Source: Flavobacteriaceae bacterium (GTDB taxonomy: Bacteria; Bacteroidota; Bacteroidia; Flavobacteriales; Flavobacteriaceae). From it: a DNA stretch of 64,000 bases. The notes under the pieces are model-generated. The model was not told the DNA's origin. It made no database searches and saw nothing but the letters and a program-made list of their open reading frames with translations. Positions 18,398-25,953 of the stretch are shown piece by piece. Position 1 is the stretch's first letter. The number at the start of each line of letters is the position of its first letter. Position numbers and translations under genes: made by a program. The stretch is taken from the NCBI GenBank assembly GCA_018401115.1, contig JAGYKX010000007.1:124001-188000 (forward strand). The letters run 5' to 3'.

Positions 18398-19540
18398 TTA
18401 TTTCTTAGGCTTTACTGCAGAACAGCCCGCCATGGTCGTTATTTTAATAGCCTCGGTTGGCGGTAAATCGGTCTGTCTAACCACCAATTCCCTCACAACA
18501 TTTCTAGTAATCTCCTCAAAGGACTCTTTTAAAGGGCCTTCTTCCTGAAGTGCGGCAGGGCGCCCAACATCTCCGGATTCTCTAATGCTTTGCACTAAAG
18601 GTACTTCTCCCAAAAATGGAATTTTTAAGTCTGAGGCTAAATTTTGAGCGCCTTCTTTTCCAAATATATAGTACTTATTTTCTGGTAATTCTTCTGGCGT
18701 AAAATAAGCCATGTTTTCTACCACCCCTAATACAGGTACATTTATGGCTTCTTGCATAAACATAGCAACTCCTTTTCTAGCATCGGCCAAGGCCACCTCT
18801 TGAGGCGTACTCACCACAACAGCACCAGTTACTGGTAGGGATTGCATAATACTGAGGTGTATGTCTCCGGTACCCGGTGGAAGGTCTAATAATAAGAAAT
18901 CCAACTCGCCCCAATGGGCGTCAAAAATCATTTGATTCAATGCTTTAGCTGCCATAGGCCCCCTCCATATTACTGCCTGATTGGGCTGGGTAAAAAAACC
19001 TATAGAAAGTACTTTAACACCATAATTTTCTACAGGTTTCATCTTAGATTTCCCGTCAATATTAACTGCCAGTGGTTTCTCAGAGGAAACGTCAAACATC
19101 AAAGGAATAGATGGACCGTAAATATCTGCGTCTAAAACACCTACTTTAAAGCCCATTTTAGCCAGTGTCACAGCCATATTTGCTGTTACAGTAGATTTTC
19201 CAACACCACCTTTTCCAGAGGCAATTGCCACGATATTTTGGATACCTGGAATAGGTTTGCCTTTTATTTCATTAGATGTGGCCTTTGGCGGAGTTACTAC
19301 CTTAACATTCACTGTTATTTTAGCCTTTTCATATACCTCAGAATGAATAATTTTAAGCACCTCTACCTCCGTTTTTTTACGTGCTTGTAAACTTGGATTG
19401 CCAATACTAATATCTACTGTTACCTCATCGCCAAAAATCTGGACATTAGTAACTGCACCACTCTCAACAAGGTTAACTCCCTCACCAGGTGCAGATATTT
19501 TAGATAATGCCTCTAATACGGCTGCCTTTTTTATTTGCAT
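18398..19540 (-). CDS. Mrp/NBP35 family Fe-S cluster carrier ATPase
   Basis: 380 residues. Residues 1-~85 form the MIP18/DUF59-like domain (VLEALSKISAPGEGVNLVESG). The deviant P-loop GKGGVGKST is at 109-117, followed by VLDADIYGPSIP and LLLDLPPGTGD. The family binds and transfers 4Fe-4S clusters and is an ATPase in the cytosol. The C-terminal Cys-x-x-Cys common in other members is not seen; only one Cys (MAGCSAV) lies near the end. It is the first gene of a run with nfu, the reductase and ferredoxin. Confidence 0.92.
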   Translation of the reverse strand: MQIKKAAVLEALSKISAPGEGVNLVESGAVTNVQIFGDEVTVDISIGNPSLQARKKTEVEVLKIIHSEVYEKAKITVNVKVVTPPKATSNEIKGKPIPGIQNIVAIASGKGGVGKSTVTANMAVTLAKMGFKVGVLDADIYGPSIPLMFDVSSEKPLAVNIDGKSKMKPVENYGVKVLSIGFFTQPNQAVIWRGPMAAKALNQMIFDAHWGELDFLLLDLPPGTGDIHLSIMQSLPVTGAVVVSTPQEVALADARKGVAMFMQEAINVPVLGVVENMAYFTPEELPENKYYIFGKEGAQNLASDLKIPFLGEVPLVQSIRESGDVGRPAALQEEGPLKESFEEITRNVVRELVVRQTDLPPTEAIKITTMAGCSAVKPKK

Positions 19541-19575
19541 ACTACGCTTGCTTATGACCTAAGGCCTATTTTGTT

Positions 19576-19587
19576 GGGGAATTCCCC
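19576..19587. promoter_or_regulatory. 12-bp perfect palindrome upstream of mrp
   Basis: GGGGAATTCCCC lies 36 bases before the mrp ATG and downstream of a possible minus-strand -7 element TATCTTTG (19617-19610). Operator function is only a guess. Confidence 0.35.
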
Positions 19588-19624
19588 TAATTAAACTGAT
19601 TCTAAATTACAAAGATACAGCTTA

Positions 19625-19972
19625 TCACTCAGATTTTAAAGCCAAATTTGGATCCCAAAAATAGCTTTCTAAGTCCACTATAGCATGCTCCTTAACCAGC
19701 ACCCCTTCACTCTCTAAAAGTTGCTGCATAAGATTGGTTCCACTAAAATGGTGTTTACCTGTAAGTAGGCCATTTCTATTCACTACCCTATGCGCTGGAA
19801 TACTCATATCTCCGTGAGAAGCGTTCATGGCCCAACCGACAATTCTGGCAGAACCCCTACTACCTAAATAGGCAGCTATAGCGCCATATGAAGTTACTCT
19901 GCCGTAGGGAATGAGTCGCACTACAGCGTAAACTCTATCAAAAAATGAAAGGGTCTTAGGACTATGCTTCAT
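19625..19972 (-). CDS. Alkyltransferase-like protein (ATL, MGMT fold without active Cys)
   Basis: A 115-residue protein matching the DNA-binding domain of O6-methylguanine-DNA methyltransferase: helix-turn-helix region GRVTSYGAIAAYLG, arginine-finger region ARIVGWAMN, then PAHRVV at 59-64. In active methyltransferases this motif is PCHRV; the acceptor Cys is Ala60 here, so alkyl transfer is not expected. ATLs bind O6-alkylguanine and recruit nucleotide excision repair. The start overlaps the 3' end of the upstream LysE-type gene by 11 bases. Confidence 0.9.
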   Translation of the reverse strand: MKHSPKTLSFFDRVYAVVRLIPYGRVTSYGAIAAYLGSRGSARIVGWAMNASHGDMSIPAHRVVNRNGLLTGKHHFSGTNLMQQLLESEGVLVKEHAIVDLESYFWDPNLALKSE

Positions 19973-20594
19973 GGTAAATCCTAAATAAAGTTACAGAGGC
20001 TAAAAACAACATTAGTCCGGCCAATATATAATTTGCTTTGGAAGAAAAAACCCTGTTTTTCTTTTGCAATTTTTTAAAATATACCGTGTATAAATACAAT
20101 ACAGAAAAAGTGCCCGCAGCGGTAGCTAACATAAAAACAAGGGTGTCTTCTAAAGTAAATGAAATCCATCCGGATGCTTTCCACATGGCATTTAGCCCAC
20201 TGTAATATGGAATACTCAATAAATTTACGGCTGCTAGAAACATCCCTTTAAAAAAACTGCTTCGTTTCTTTACTTTTAAAAAACCTGTCTTAGGCTTTTT
20301 TTGGCCTCTGGCCGACACAAAAAAGTATACTGAAAAAGCACAAAAAACACCTACGGCCACCTTCATTAAAAGGGCAATAACTTCTGGATGGCTAAATAAA
20401 AATTTAGAAATTAAAACAGCTATATACGCCTGAATTAAAACTACGACTACTACGCCTAAACTAAATATATACGCGTTATTTGGCCCTTTTTCTACACTGA
20501 TTTTAGCGGCGCTCATATTTAAAAGTCCAGGAGGTACTGTTGCCATGAAAGCGGCGGAAAAAGTAACAAAAAAAAGCACTAGCAAATGAGACAT
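19962..20594 (-). CDS. LysE-type membrane exporter
   Basis: A 210-residue integral membrane protein with about six hydrophobic segments. The N-terminal VPPGLLNMSAAKISVEKG resembles the PGP-type first loop of LysE/RhtB transporters, which export amino acids or related metabolites. The substrate is unknown. The 11-base overlap with the ATL gene indicates a two-gene unit, although the functional link is unclear. Confidence 0.75.
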   Translation of the reverse strand: MSHLLVLFFVTFSAAFMATVPPGLLNMSAAKISVEKGPNNAYIFSLGVVVVVLIQAYIAVLISKFLFSHPEVIALLMKVAVGVFCAFSVYFFVSARGQKKPKTGFLKVKKRSSFFKGMFLAAVNLLSIPYYSGLNAMWKASGWISFTLEDTLVFMLATAAGTFSVLYLYTVYFKKLQKKNRVFSSKANYILAGLMLFLASVTLFRIYHEA

Positions 20595-20646
20595 AAAAGA
20601 CGTTTAAACGCTTAGCGTATTACCCTAAGTGCTATCTATTAATATA

Positions 20647-21318
20647 CTAAGAAAAGCTAAAACGCAAATACGTAATGGGCTTTCCTAGGGCAAGATACTG
20701 ATTTTCATAGAAAGTTTGAATACCCAATACTTCTTCAGGACTGCCTTCATTTTTATATACATCATGATTGGCATAAGCGATTGGAAGTCCCATTCCTTGT
20801 AATAGACCTAAGGTATAGCCATGCATATATTCAGAGTCAGTTTTTAAGTGAACACATCCAGATGGGCTCAAAATTTGCCTATACCTATCCAAAAAAACAG
20901 GATTAGTTAACCGGTGTTTGGTACGCTTGTATTTTATTTGAGGATCGGGAAAAGTAATCCAAATCTCTGCCACTTCATGAGTGAAAAACAAATGCTCTAC
21001 GAGTTCAATTTGGGTTCTAATAAAAGCTACATTAGGTAGCGTCTCTTCCAATGCAGTTTTAGCACCACGCCAAAATCTTGCGCCTTTTATGTCAATTCCA
21101 ATAAAATTTTTATTCGGATATCGCTTAGCCAAACCAACTGTGTACTCTCCCTTACCACAGCCCAATTCCAATACTATTGGATTGTTATTCCCAAAAAATT
21201 GAGCCCATTGCCCCTCCTTTCCTAAGGATTTATTTAACACTTCTTCTCTTAAAGGCTGAAACACGTTAGTGAATGTTTCATTTTCTTTGAACCTTTTTAA
21301 CTTATTTTTACTTCCCAA
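20647..21318 (-). CDS. trmB: tRNA (guanine-N7-)-methyltransferase
   Basis: A 223-residue class I SAM methyltransferase. The SAM motif is VLELGCGKGEYTVGLA, and FIGIDIKGARFWRG and EIWITFPDPQIKYKRTKHRLT are TrmB hallmarks; the latter contains the PDPxxKxRHxxRR-like catalytic block. It methylates G46 of tRNA in the cytosol. The length is typical. It is a single gene, divergent from the glycosyltransferase. Confidence 0.95.
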   Translation of the reverse strand: MGSKNKLKRFKENETFTNVFQPLREEVLNKSLGKEGQWAQFFGNNNPIVLELGCGKGEYTVGLAKRYPNKNFIGIDIKGARFWRGAKTALEETLPNVAFIRTQIELVEHLFFTHEVAEIWITFPDPQIKYKRTKHRLTNPVFLDRYRQILSPSGCVHLKTDSEYMHGYTLGLLQGMGLPIAYANHDVYKNEGSPEEVLGIQTFYENQYLALGKPITYLRFSFS

Positions 21319-21390
21319 AGCAGTAATTATTTAAAGATTTAGCAAAGCTAAGGAAATATAAACTGATATTGTTTTTCGTTCTTTTGCAAG

Positions 21391-22497
21391 ATGGTAGTTG
21401 GTTCAAAAATTTTGGTAGCACCGCTCAATTGGGGATTGGGTCATGCTACGCGTTGTATCCCAATTATTAATGCACTCATAGGTCAGGGCTATGAGCCTAT
21501 TATTGCTACTGATGGGGTCGCATTAAATTTATTGAGGGTTGAATTTCCAGATTTACAATGGCGAGAGTTGCCTTCTTATCAGATAAGTTATCCCAAAAAT
21601 GGGAAGCATTTTAAATTCAAGATGATTTGGAATTCACCGAAGATGATAAAGGCTATAAAAAATGAAAAAAAGACCGTGAAAGCCATTTGTAAAGAAATGG
21701 ATATTCAAGGTATTATTTCTGACAATAGACTTGGGGTTCACTACAAAAAATTACCCTGCGTATTTATCACCCACCAACTTACAGTAATCACTGGAAACAC
21801 GACCAAGTTATCTTCAAAAATTCACCAAAAGATCATTCAGAAATTTAATGAGTGTTGGGTACCAGATGTCCCATGGAATGAAAATTTATCTGGAAAATTA
21901 GGTGTGAATAAAGACATTACTATTCCCATAAAACACTTAGGACCCCTAAGTAGACTTGAAAAATTAAACACCCCTATTAAACATGATTTATTGGTTTTAC
22001 TTTCTGGTCCTGAACCTCAAAGGACGCTTTTAGAGGAGAAAATTATAGAGGAACTTCACTATTTTAAAGGAAGCGTCATGTTAGTGAGGGGAATTGTAGA
22101 TGAAAAGGTTCCTGCGTTAAGTTTACAAGAGGAGCATATAGAAACCCATAATTATATGGCCTCTAAAGATTTAGAGCGCGCCATTAATTCTAGTGAAATG
22201 GTGTTGTGTAGATCAGGATACACCACTATTATGGATCTAGCTAAATTAGAAAAAAAAGCCTTTTTTATTCCAACACCTGGTCAATATGAACAAGAATACT
22301 TGGCGGAGCGATTAGACCACAAAGGAATTGTTCCCTGTTGTAACCAGGAGCATTTTTCCGTTGGAATGCTTCAAAAAATCTCACATTACAAGGGACTAAG
22401 TCATTTTGATTACGCCGTAGATATGGGTAGCTTGTTTTCAGTCTTTTCCAAGGTAAAAGAAAACTCTGAGCCAACATCTACCACACTTTCTACATAA
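21391..22497 (+). CDS. MurG-like glycosyltransferase of unknown acceptor
   Basis: A 368-residue GT-B fold protein. The N-terminal VAPLNWGLGHATRCIPII is a glycine-rich loop typical of this group. The C-terminal donor region is VLCRSGYTTIMDLAKLEKKAFFIPTPGQYEQEYLAERL, which resembles the MurG/UDP-sugar-binding domain. Donor and acceptor cannot be told from sequence. Its last 88 bases overlap, on the opposite strand, the end of the histidine kinase gene. Upstream, TTCTTTTG (21379-21386) is a one-mismatch -7 element four bases from the ATG. Confidence 0.85.
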   Translation: MVVGSKILVAPLNWGLGHATRCIPIINALIGQGYEPIIATDGVALNLLRVEFPDLQWRELPSYQISYPKNGKHFKFKMIWNSPKMIKAIKNEKKTVKAICKEMDIQGIISDNRLGVHYKKLPCVFITHQLTVITGNTTKLSSKIHQKIIQKFNECWVPDVPWNENLSGKLGVNKDITIPIKHLGPLSRLEKLNTPIKHDLLVLLSGPEPQRTLLEEKIIEELHYFKGSVMLVRGIVDEKVPALSLQEEHIETHNYMASKDLERAINSSEMVLCRSGYTTIMDLAKLEKKAFFIPTPGQYEQEYLAERLDHKGIVPCCNQEHFSVGMLQKISHYKGLSHFDYAVDMGSLFSVFSKVKENSEPTSTTLST

Positions 22498-23477
22498 ATC
22501 TTTTCTCCATGGGCTTCTAGGATATGCTTTACAATAGCGAGACCAAGACCCGAGCCTCCCTCTGCCCTGCTCCCACTTTTATCTACACGGAAAAAGCGCT
22601 CGAAAAGTCTCGGAATATTTGTCCGCTCAATTCCTTCTCCATTATCTGTAATGCGAACGATTACTTTGTTTTTAATCAGATTTTCAATAGAAACTTCAGT
22701 GGTCCCATTTTCATGCCCGTATTTAATAGCATTTACCATAAGGTTAATTAAAACCTGCTGTATTTTATCCTTGTCTGCTTTTACATATATAGGGGAATTA
22801 TAAACCCTGTCAAATGTCATGGTAATATGCTTTTTTGCAGCCCTAATTTCTAACATTTCAAAAGCTTGCTGGACCAGTTCTACAATGTCAAAAGTCACCG
22901 GCACTAAATTTAAATCTCCCACTTCTAATTTGGTAATTAAATCCAGGTCTTTAATAATATAAATGAGTCTATCTACACCTTTGGCAGCTCTTTCAAGGTA
23001 TTTCTTCCTGACATTCTTATCATTCATTGCGCCATCTAGTAGGGTTAAAATGTACCCTTGAACTGTAAAAAGAGGCGTTTTTAATTCGTGAGACACATTA
23101 CCTAAGTAATCCTTCCTATATTCTTCTGTAATTTTAAGGGTGTCTATTTCTACTTTTTTGTTTTGTGCAAAACGCTCAATTTCTTCTGTAAGCGTTTTCA
23201 TATCAGTTGTTATAGGGATATTTGTTAAAGATTTAGACTCTAACAGAGATACCTCATCATATATCTTTTTAATCCTCCGGTAAATAAACTTCTCAACTCG
23301 GAGCTGAATGACTATAAAACAAATGAAAAAACTAAGCAATAAATAAACCACTAAAACACCCCACACTAATGAATTTACTGAATGGAGAAGCAAACCCAAA
23401 GCCAGCGCGAGTAAAATAGAAATAATCAAAGAAGACCGCAGTGCAAAGCGATAAGATTTCTTTAGTTTAATTGCCAT
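22410..23477 (-). CDS. Sensor histidine kinase, PhoR-like
   Basis: 355 residues. Two membrane helices (~16-32 and ~39-58) have almost no periplasmic loop between them, so sensing is probably intramembrane or by partner proteins. The H-box is VSHELKTPLFTV with phospho-acceptor His130. The N-box is QVLINLMVNAIKYG, and the G-boxes are DNGEGIERTNIP and GGSGLGLAIVKHI. It follows the response regulator gene with a 6-base gap, and the pair form one two-component system. The PhoR assignment rests on pairing with an OmpR/PhoB regulator and on the divergent TTAACA-repeat control region. Confidence 0.9.
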   Translation of the reverse strand: MAIKLKKSYRFALRSSLIISILLALALGLLLHSVNSLVWGVLVVYLLLSFFICFIVIQLRVEKFIYRRIKKIYDEVSLLESKSLTNIPITTDMKTLTEEIERFAQNKKVEIDTLKITEEYRKDYLGNVSHELKTPLFTVQGYILTLLDGAMNDKNVRKKYLERAAKGVDRLIYIIKDLDLITKLEVGDLNLVPVTFDIVELVQQAFEMLEIRAAKKHITMTFDRVYNSPIYVKADKDKIQQVLINLMVNAIKYGHENGTTEVSIENLIKNKVIVRITDNGEGIERTNIPRLFERFFRVDKSGSRAEGGSGLGLAIVKHILEAHGEKIYVESVVDVGSEFSFTLEKTENKLPISTA

Positions 23478-23483
23478 AGAATG

Positions 23484-24176
23484 CTAAAGTACAAACTTAT
23501 AGCCAACACCTTTAACAGTTTTAAAGTTGCTGTCTCCAATTTTTTCGCGGAGTTTCCTAATATGAACGTCTATTGTTCTTCCCCCAACAACTACTTCGTT
23601 ACCCCAAACCTTATCTAAAATAACTTCTCTTTTAAATACCTTGTTTGGTTTTGAAGCTAATAAGGCCAGAAGCTCAAACTCTTTTCTTGGCAAAACCAAT
23701 TCAACCCCTTTATGAACAATTTTATATTCTTCTCTATTAATAGTAAGGTCTCCTACACTAATAATATCTTCCGATTCAGCATTTACAGTTCCTTCATTAA
23801 ATCTTCTGAGCAAAGCTTTTACCTTACTAACCAAAACTTTAGGCTTAATAGGTTTGGTAATATAGTCATCTGCACCAGCGTCAAAACCAGCCACCTGAGA
23901 ATAATCCTCTCCCCTAGCGGTTAAAAAAGCAATAATAGTATTTTCTAGAATGGGGGTTGATCTAATTTTCTCACATGCCTCTATACCATCCATCTCAGGC
24001 ATCATGACGTCTAAAATGATTAAATGGGGCTGTTTCTTCTTAGCTTTAGCCACCCCTTCTACACCATTACTGGCTGTATACACCTGGTATCCTTCTGCAG
24101 ATAAATTATAGCTCACAATCTCCAAAATATCTGGCTCGTCGTCTACTAAAAGAATCTTAATGTCTTTATTGTTCAT
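23484..24176 (-). CDS. Response regulator, OmpR/PhoB family
   Basis: 230 residues. The receiver domain has acidic pocket DDE (11-14), phospho-acceptor Asp56 in LIILDVMMPEMDG, and conserved Thr and Lys (FLTARG, DDYITKPIKP). A C-terminal winged helix (about 125-230) ends with GRTIDVHIRKLREKIG and VKGVGYKFVL. It acts as a DNA-binding dimer after phosphorylation by the kinase encoded next door. Its own promoter and TTAACA repeats lie directly upstream, so autoregulation is plausible. Phosphate control is an inference. Confidence 0.93.
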   Translation of the reverse strand: MNNKDIKILLVDDEPDILEIVSYNLSAEGYQVYTASNGVEGVAKAKKKQPHLIILDVMMPEMDGIEACEKIRSTPILENTIIAFLTARGEDYSQVAGFDAGADDYITKPIKPKVLVSKVKALLRRFNEGTVNAESEDIISVGDLTINREEYKIVHKGVELVLPRKEFELLALLASKPNKVFKREVILDKVWGNEVVVGGRTIDVHIRKLREKIGDSNFKTVKGVGYKFVL

Positions 24177-24199
24177 GGTTTATAAACATGGTTAATGGT

Positions 24200-24229
24200 C
24201 AAAAGTAAATATAATACTTATATGTCAAA
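24200..24229 (-). promoter_or_regulatory. Promoter of the response regulator-kinase operon
   Basis: On the minus strand TTTG (24229-24226), an 18-base spacer and TACTTTTG (24207-24200) match the Bacteroidota TTTG-N19-TAnnTTTG promoter closely. The start codon is at 24176. Confidence 0.65.
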
Positions 24230-24234
24230 CGGGC

Positions 24235-24260
24235 TTAACATTGATTTAATCTGTTAACAT
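24235..24260. promoter_or_regulatory. TTAACAT direct repeats, candidate Pho-box-like operator (regulator side)
   Basis: TTAACAT occurs at 24235-24241 and 24254-24260, 19 bases apart, directly upstream of the -33 of the regulator promoter. TTAACA repeats resemble the PhoP box of Bacillus. Confidence 0.45.
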
Positions 24261-24384
24261 TTAGATAAAAGACAAAAACCTTCCCAAATGATTGAATTTT
24301 ATGGGATTATTAAAATATCATCGAATTGCAGCGTTAAAATGGAGCGCTAAATAAAATAGTATTTCCACTCAATAAAACAATAAG

Positions 24385-24450
24385 TTAACACAGATGGTGA
24401 AACACTTAACATTAAGCTAAAAGTAAAAGTATTTTAACCACATACATTTG
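24385..24450 (+). promoter_or_regulatory. TTAACA repeats plus -7 element of the lipoprotein/receptor genes
   Basis: TTAACA is at 24385-24390 and 24406-24411 (21 apart). The -7 element TACATTTG is at 24443-24450, with no TTG at the -33 position. This is the layout expected of an activator-dependent promoter. The ATG is at 24480. The rest of the roughly 300-base gap shows no gene. Confidence 0.5.
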
Positions 24451-24479
24451 CTCAAACTAATTAAAATAAATTATTAAAG

Positions 24480-25874
24480 ATGAAAAAATCAATTTTAGCT
24501 CTTATGTTTTCTGGAGCAATTTTATTCACTTCATGTGAAACAGAAGCCACTGTAGACAGTGCTGAAGTTCAAAGAATTGTAGATGCTGCCGTTGCTGCTG
24601 CATTACAAAATTACCCAAACACTCAGGCAATTGCAGACGCTGCTGCTGCTGCTGCAACACAGGCGGTAAATTCTGGTTTGGCTACTTTAGATATTAATGG
24701 AGCTATTGAAGCGGCATTAAGTGCAGCAGATGCATTGACAAACCCAACCATTGTTCGTGTTGGAACTGGTGGGGTAACATATATTTCTTCTAATACAACT
24801 TGGACCAATGACAAAATTTGGTTAATGGAAGGTAAAATTGTAGTAGAAGATGGTACAACTTTAACTATTGAAGCAGGAACTATTGTAAAAGCAGCTGCTG
24901 GTACAGGAGCAAATGCTACCGTTTTGATTGTTGCTAAAGGTGCAAAAATTGAAGCAGTTGGAACTGCAGATAAGCCAATCATTTTCACTGATGCAAATGA
25001 TCAAATTGTATATGCTAATGGATCTACTTCTCCAAACCGTTCTTTAACTGATAAAGGGCTTTGGGGTTGTTTAATCATTCTTGGTAATGGTGTAGTAGGT
25101 GCTGCCAATGGAGAAGCTAATATAGAAGGGGTTGTTTCTGGATATGAGTTCACTAAATATGGTGGGTCTAACAATGCTGAAAGTTCTGGTACCTTAAAAT
25201 ATGTATCTATTCGTCACACTGGTACTCAAGTTTCCCCAGGTAACGAATTACAAGGATTAACTATGGGCGGTGTTGGTTCAGGAACTGTGATTGAAAACAT
25301 TGAGCTTATTGGTTCAGAAGACGACGGAATTGAGATTTTCGGAGGTGCTGTAAATGTAACCAATATTGTTATTGCAAATTTTGATGACGATGGTATTGAC
25401 TTAGATCAAGCATATGCCGGAACAATTAGTAATGCTGTAGTAATTATGGCTCCAGGTTCAGATACTGTTTTTGAAATTGATGGAACTGAAGAGCCAAACA
25501 ATGCAATCTTAGGAGAGTACACTGTTAAAAACGTAACAGCTTACGGAAGATCAGATGCTGCTAAATTCGACACTTTTGGTAACTGGAAAGAAGATGCTAC
25601 TGGATTTAATGAAAACGTATTATTTATAGACTTCCCAGCTGGAACAACGCTTGGTGGAATTGATGCAGATACTTATGATGGTGCTGGAACAACTACTGCA
25701 GAAGGAAAACTTAATTTCAAAGATTTCATCGTTGTAACTTCTGACTCTAAAACTACAGTTATAGGTGGGCAAGTAGAAGAGGCATCTGCAACTTGGATTT
25801 CAGTGAGTACTACTAGACCATCAAGTAAAGGTGCAGATGAGTCTGTATTTGGTTGGACACAATTTTTCAACTAA
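24480..25874 (+). CDS. Surface-type lipoprotein with Ala-rich helix and beta-rich body
   Basis: 464 residues with lipobox FTSC (Cys19, then ETE). Residues ~27-85 are an alanine-rich, helical segment (VQRIVDAAVAAALQ, AAAAAATQAV), encoded partly by GCT runs. The rest is beta-rich with regularly spaced Gly/Asn/Thr and segments such as LTIEAGTIVKAAAGTG, PIIFTDAND and DDDGIDLDQAYAGTISNAVV, suggestive of a right-handed beta-helix. I know no assigned function. Codons look biased toward GCT/GTT/ACT compared with neighbours, as in highly expressed genes. It is followed by a hairpin and a TonB-dependent receptor gene, and is probably that receptor's partner lipoprotein. Confidence 0.82.
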   Translation: MKKSILALMFSGAILFTSCETEATVDSAEVQRIVDAAVAAALQNYPNTQAIADAAAAAATQAVNSGLATLDINGAIEAALSAADALTNPTIVRVGTGGVTYISSNTTWTNDKIWLMEGKIVVEDGTTLTIEAGTIVKAAAGTGANATVLIVAKGAKIEAVGTADKPIIFTDANDQIVYANGSTSPNRSLTDKGLWGCLIILGNGVVGAANGEANIEGVVSGYEFTKYGGSNNAESSGTLKYVSIRHTGTQVSPGNELQGLTMGGVGSGTVIENIELIGSEDDGIEIFGGAVNVTNIVIANFDDDGIDLDQAYAGTISNAVVIMAPGSDTVFEIDGTEEPNNAILGEYTVKNVTAYGRSDAAKFDTFGNWKEDATGFNENVLFIDFPAGTTLGGIDADTYDGAGTTTAEGKLNFKDFIVVTSDSKTTVIGGQVEEASATWISVSTTRPSSKGADESVFGWTQFFN

Positions 25875-25900
25875 CAAAAAACATACCATACTTTACACAT

Positions 25901-25931
25901 AAAAGAATAGCTCTTATAGAGCTATTCTTTT
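25901..25931. terminator. Perfect 14-bp inverted repeat between lipoprotein and receptor genes
   Basis: Arms AAAAGAATAGCTCT and AGAGCTATTCTTTT enclose a TAT loop. The 3' arm ends in TTTT, so it can act as a terminator in either direction. It would leave the lipoprotein as the more abundant product if read-through into the receptor is partial. Confidence 0.75.
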
Positions 25932-25953
25932 GTTGTATAAAATAAATACATAC

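Noticed and set aside
24637-24660. GCT trinucleotide run, possible microsatellite
   Set aside because: It encodes the alanine-rich segment of the lipoprotein in frame and is short; no sign of non-coding repeat function.
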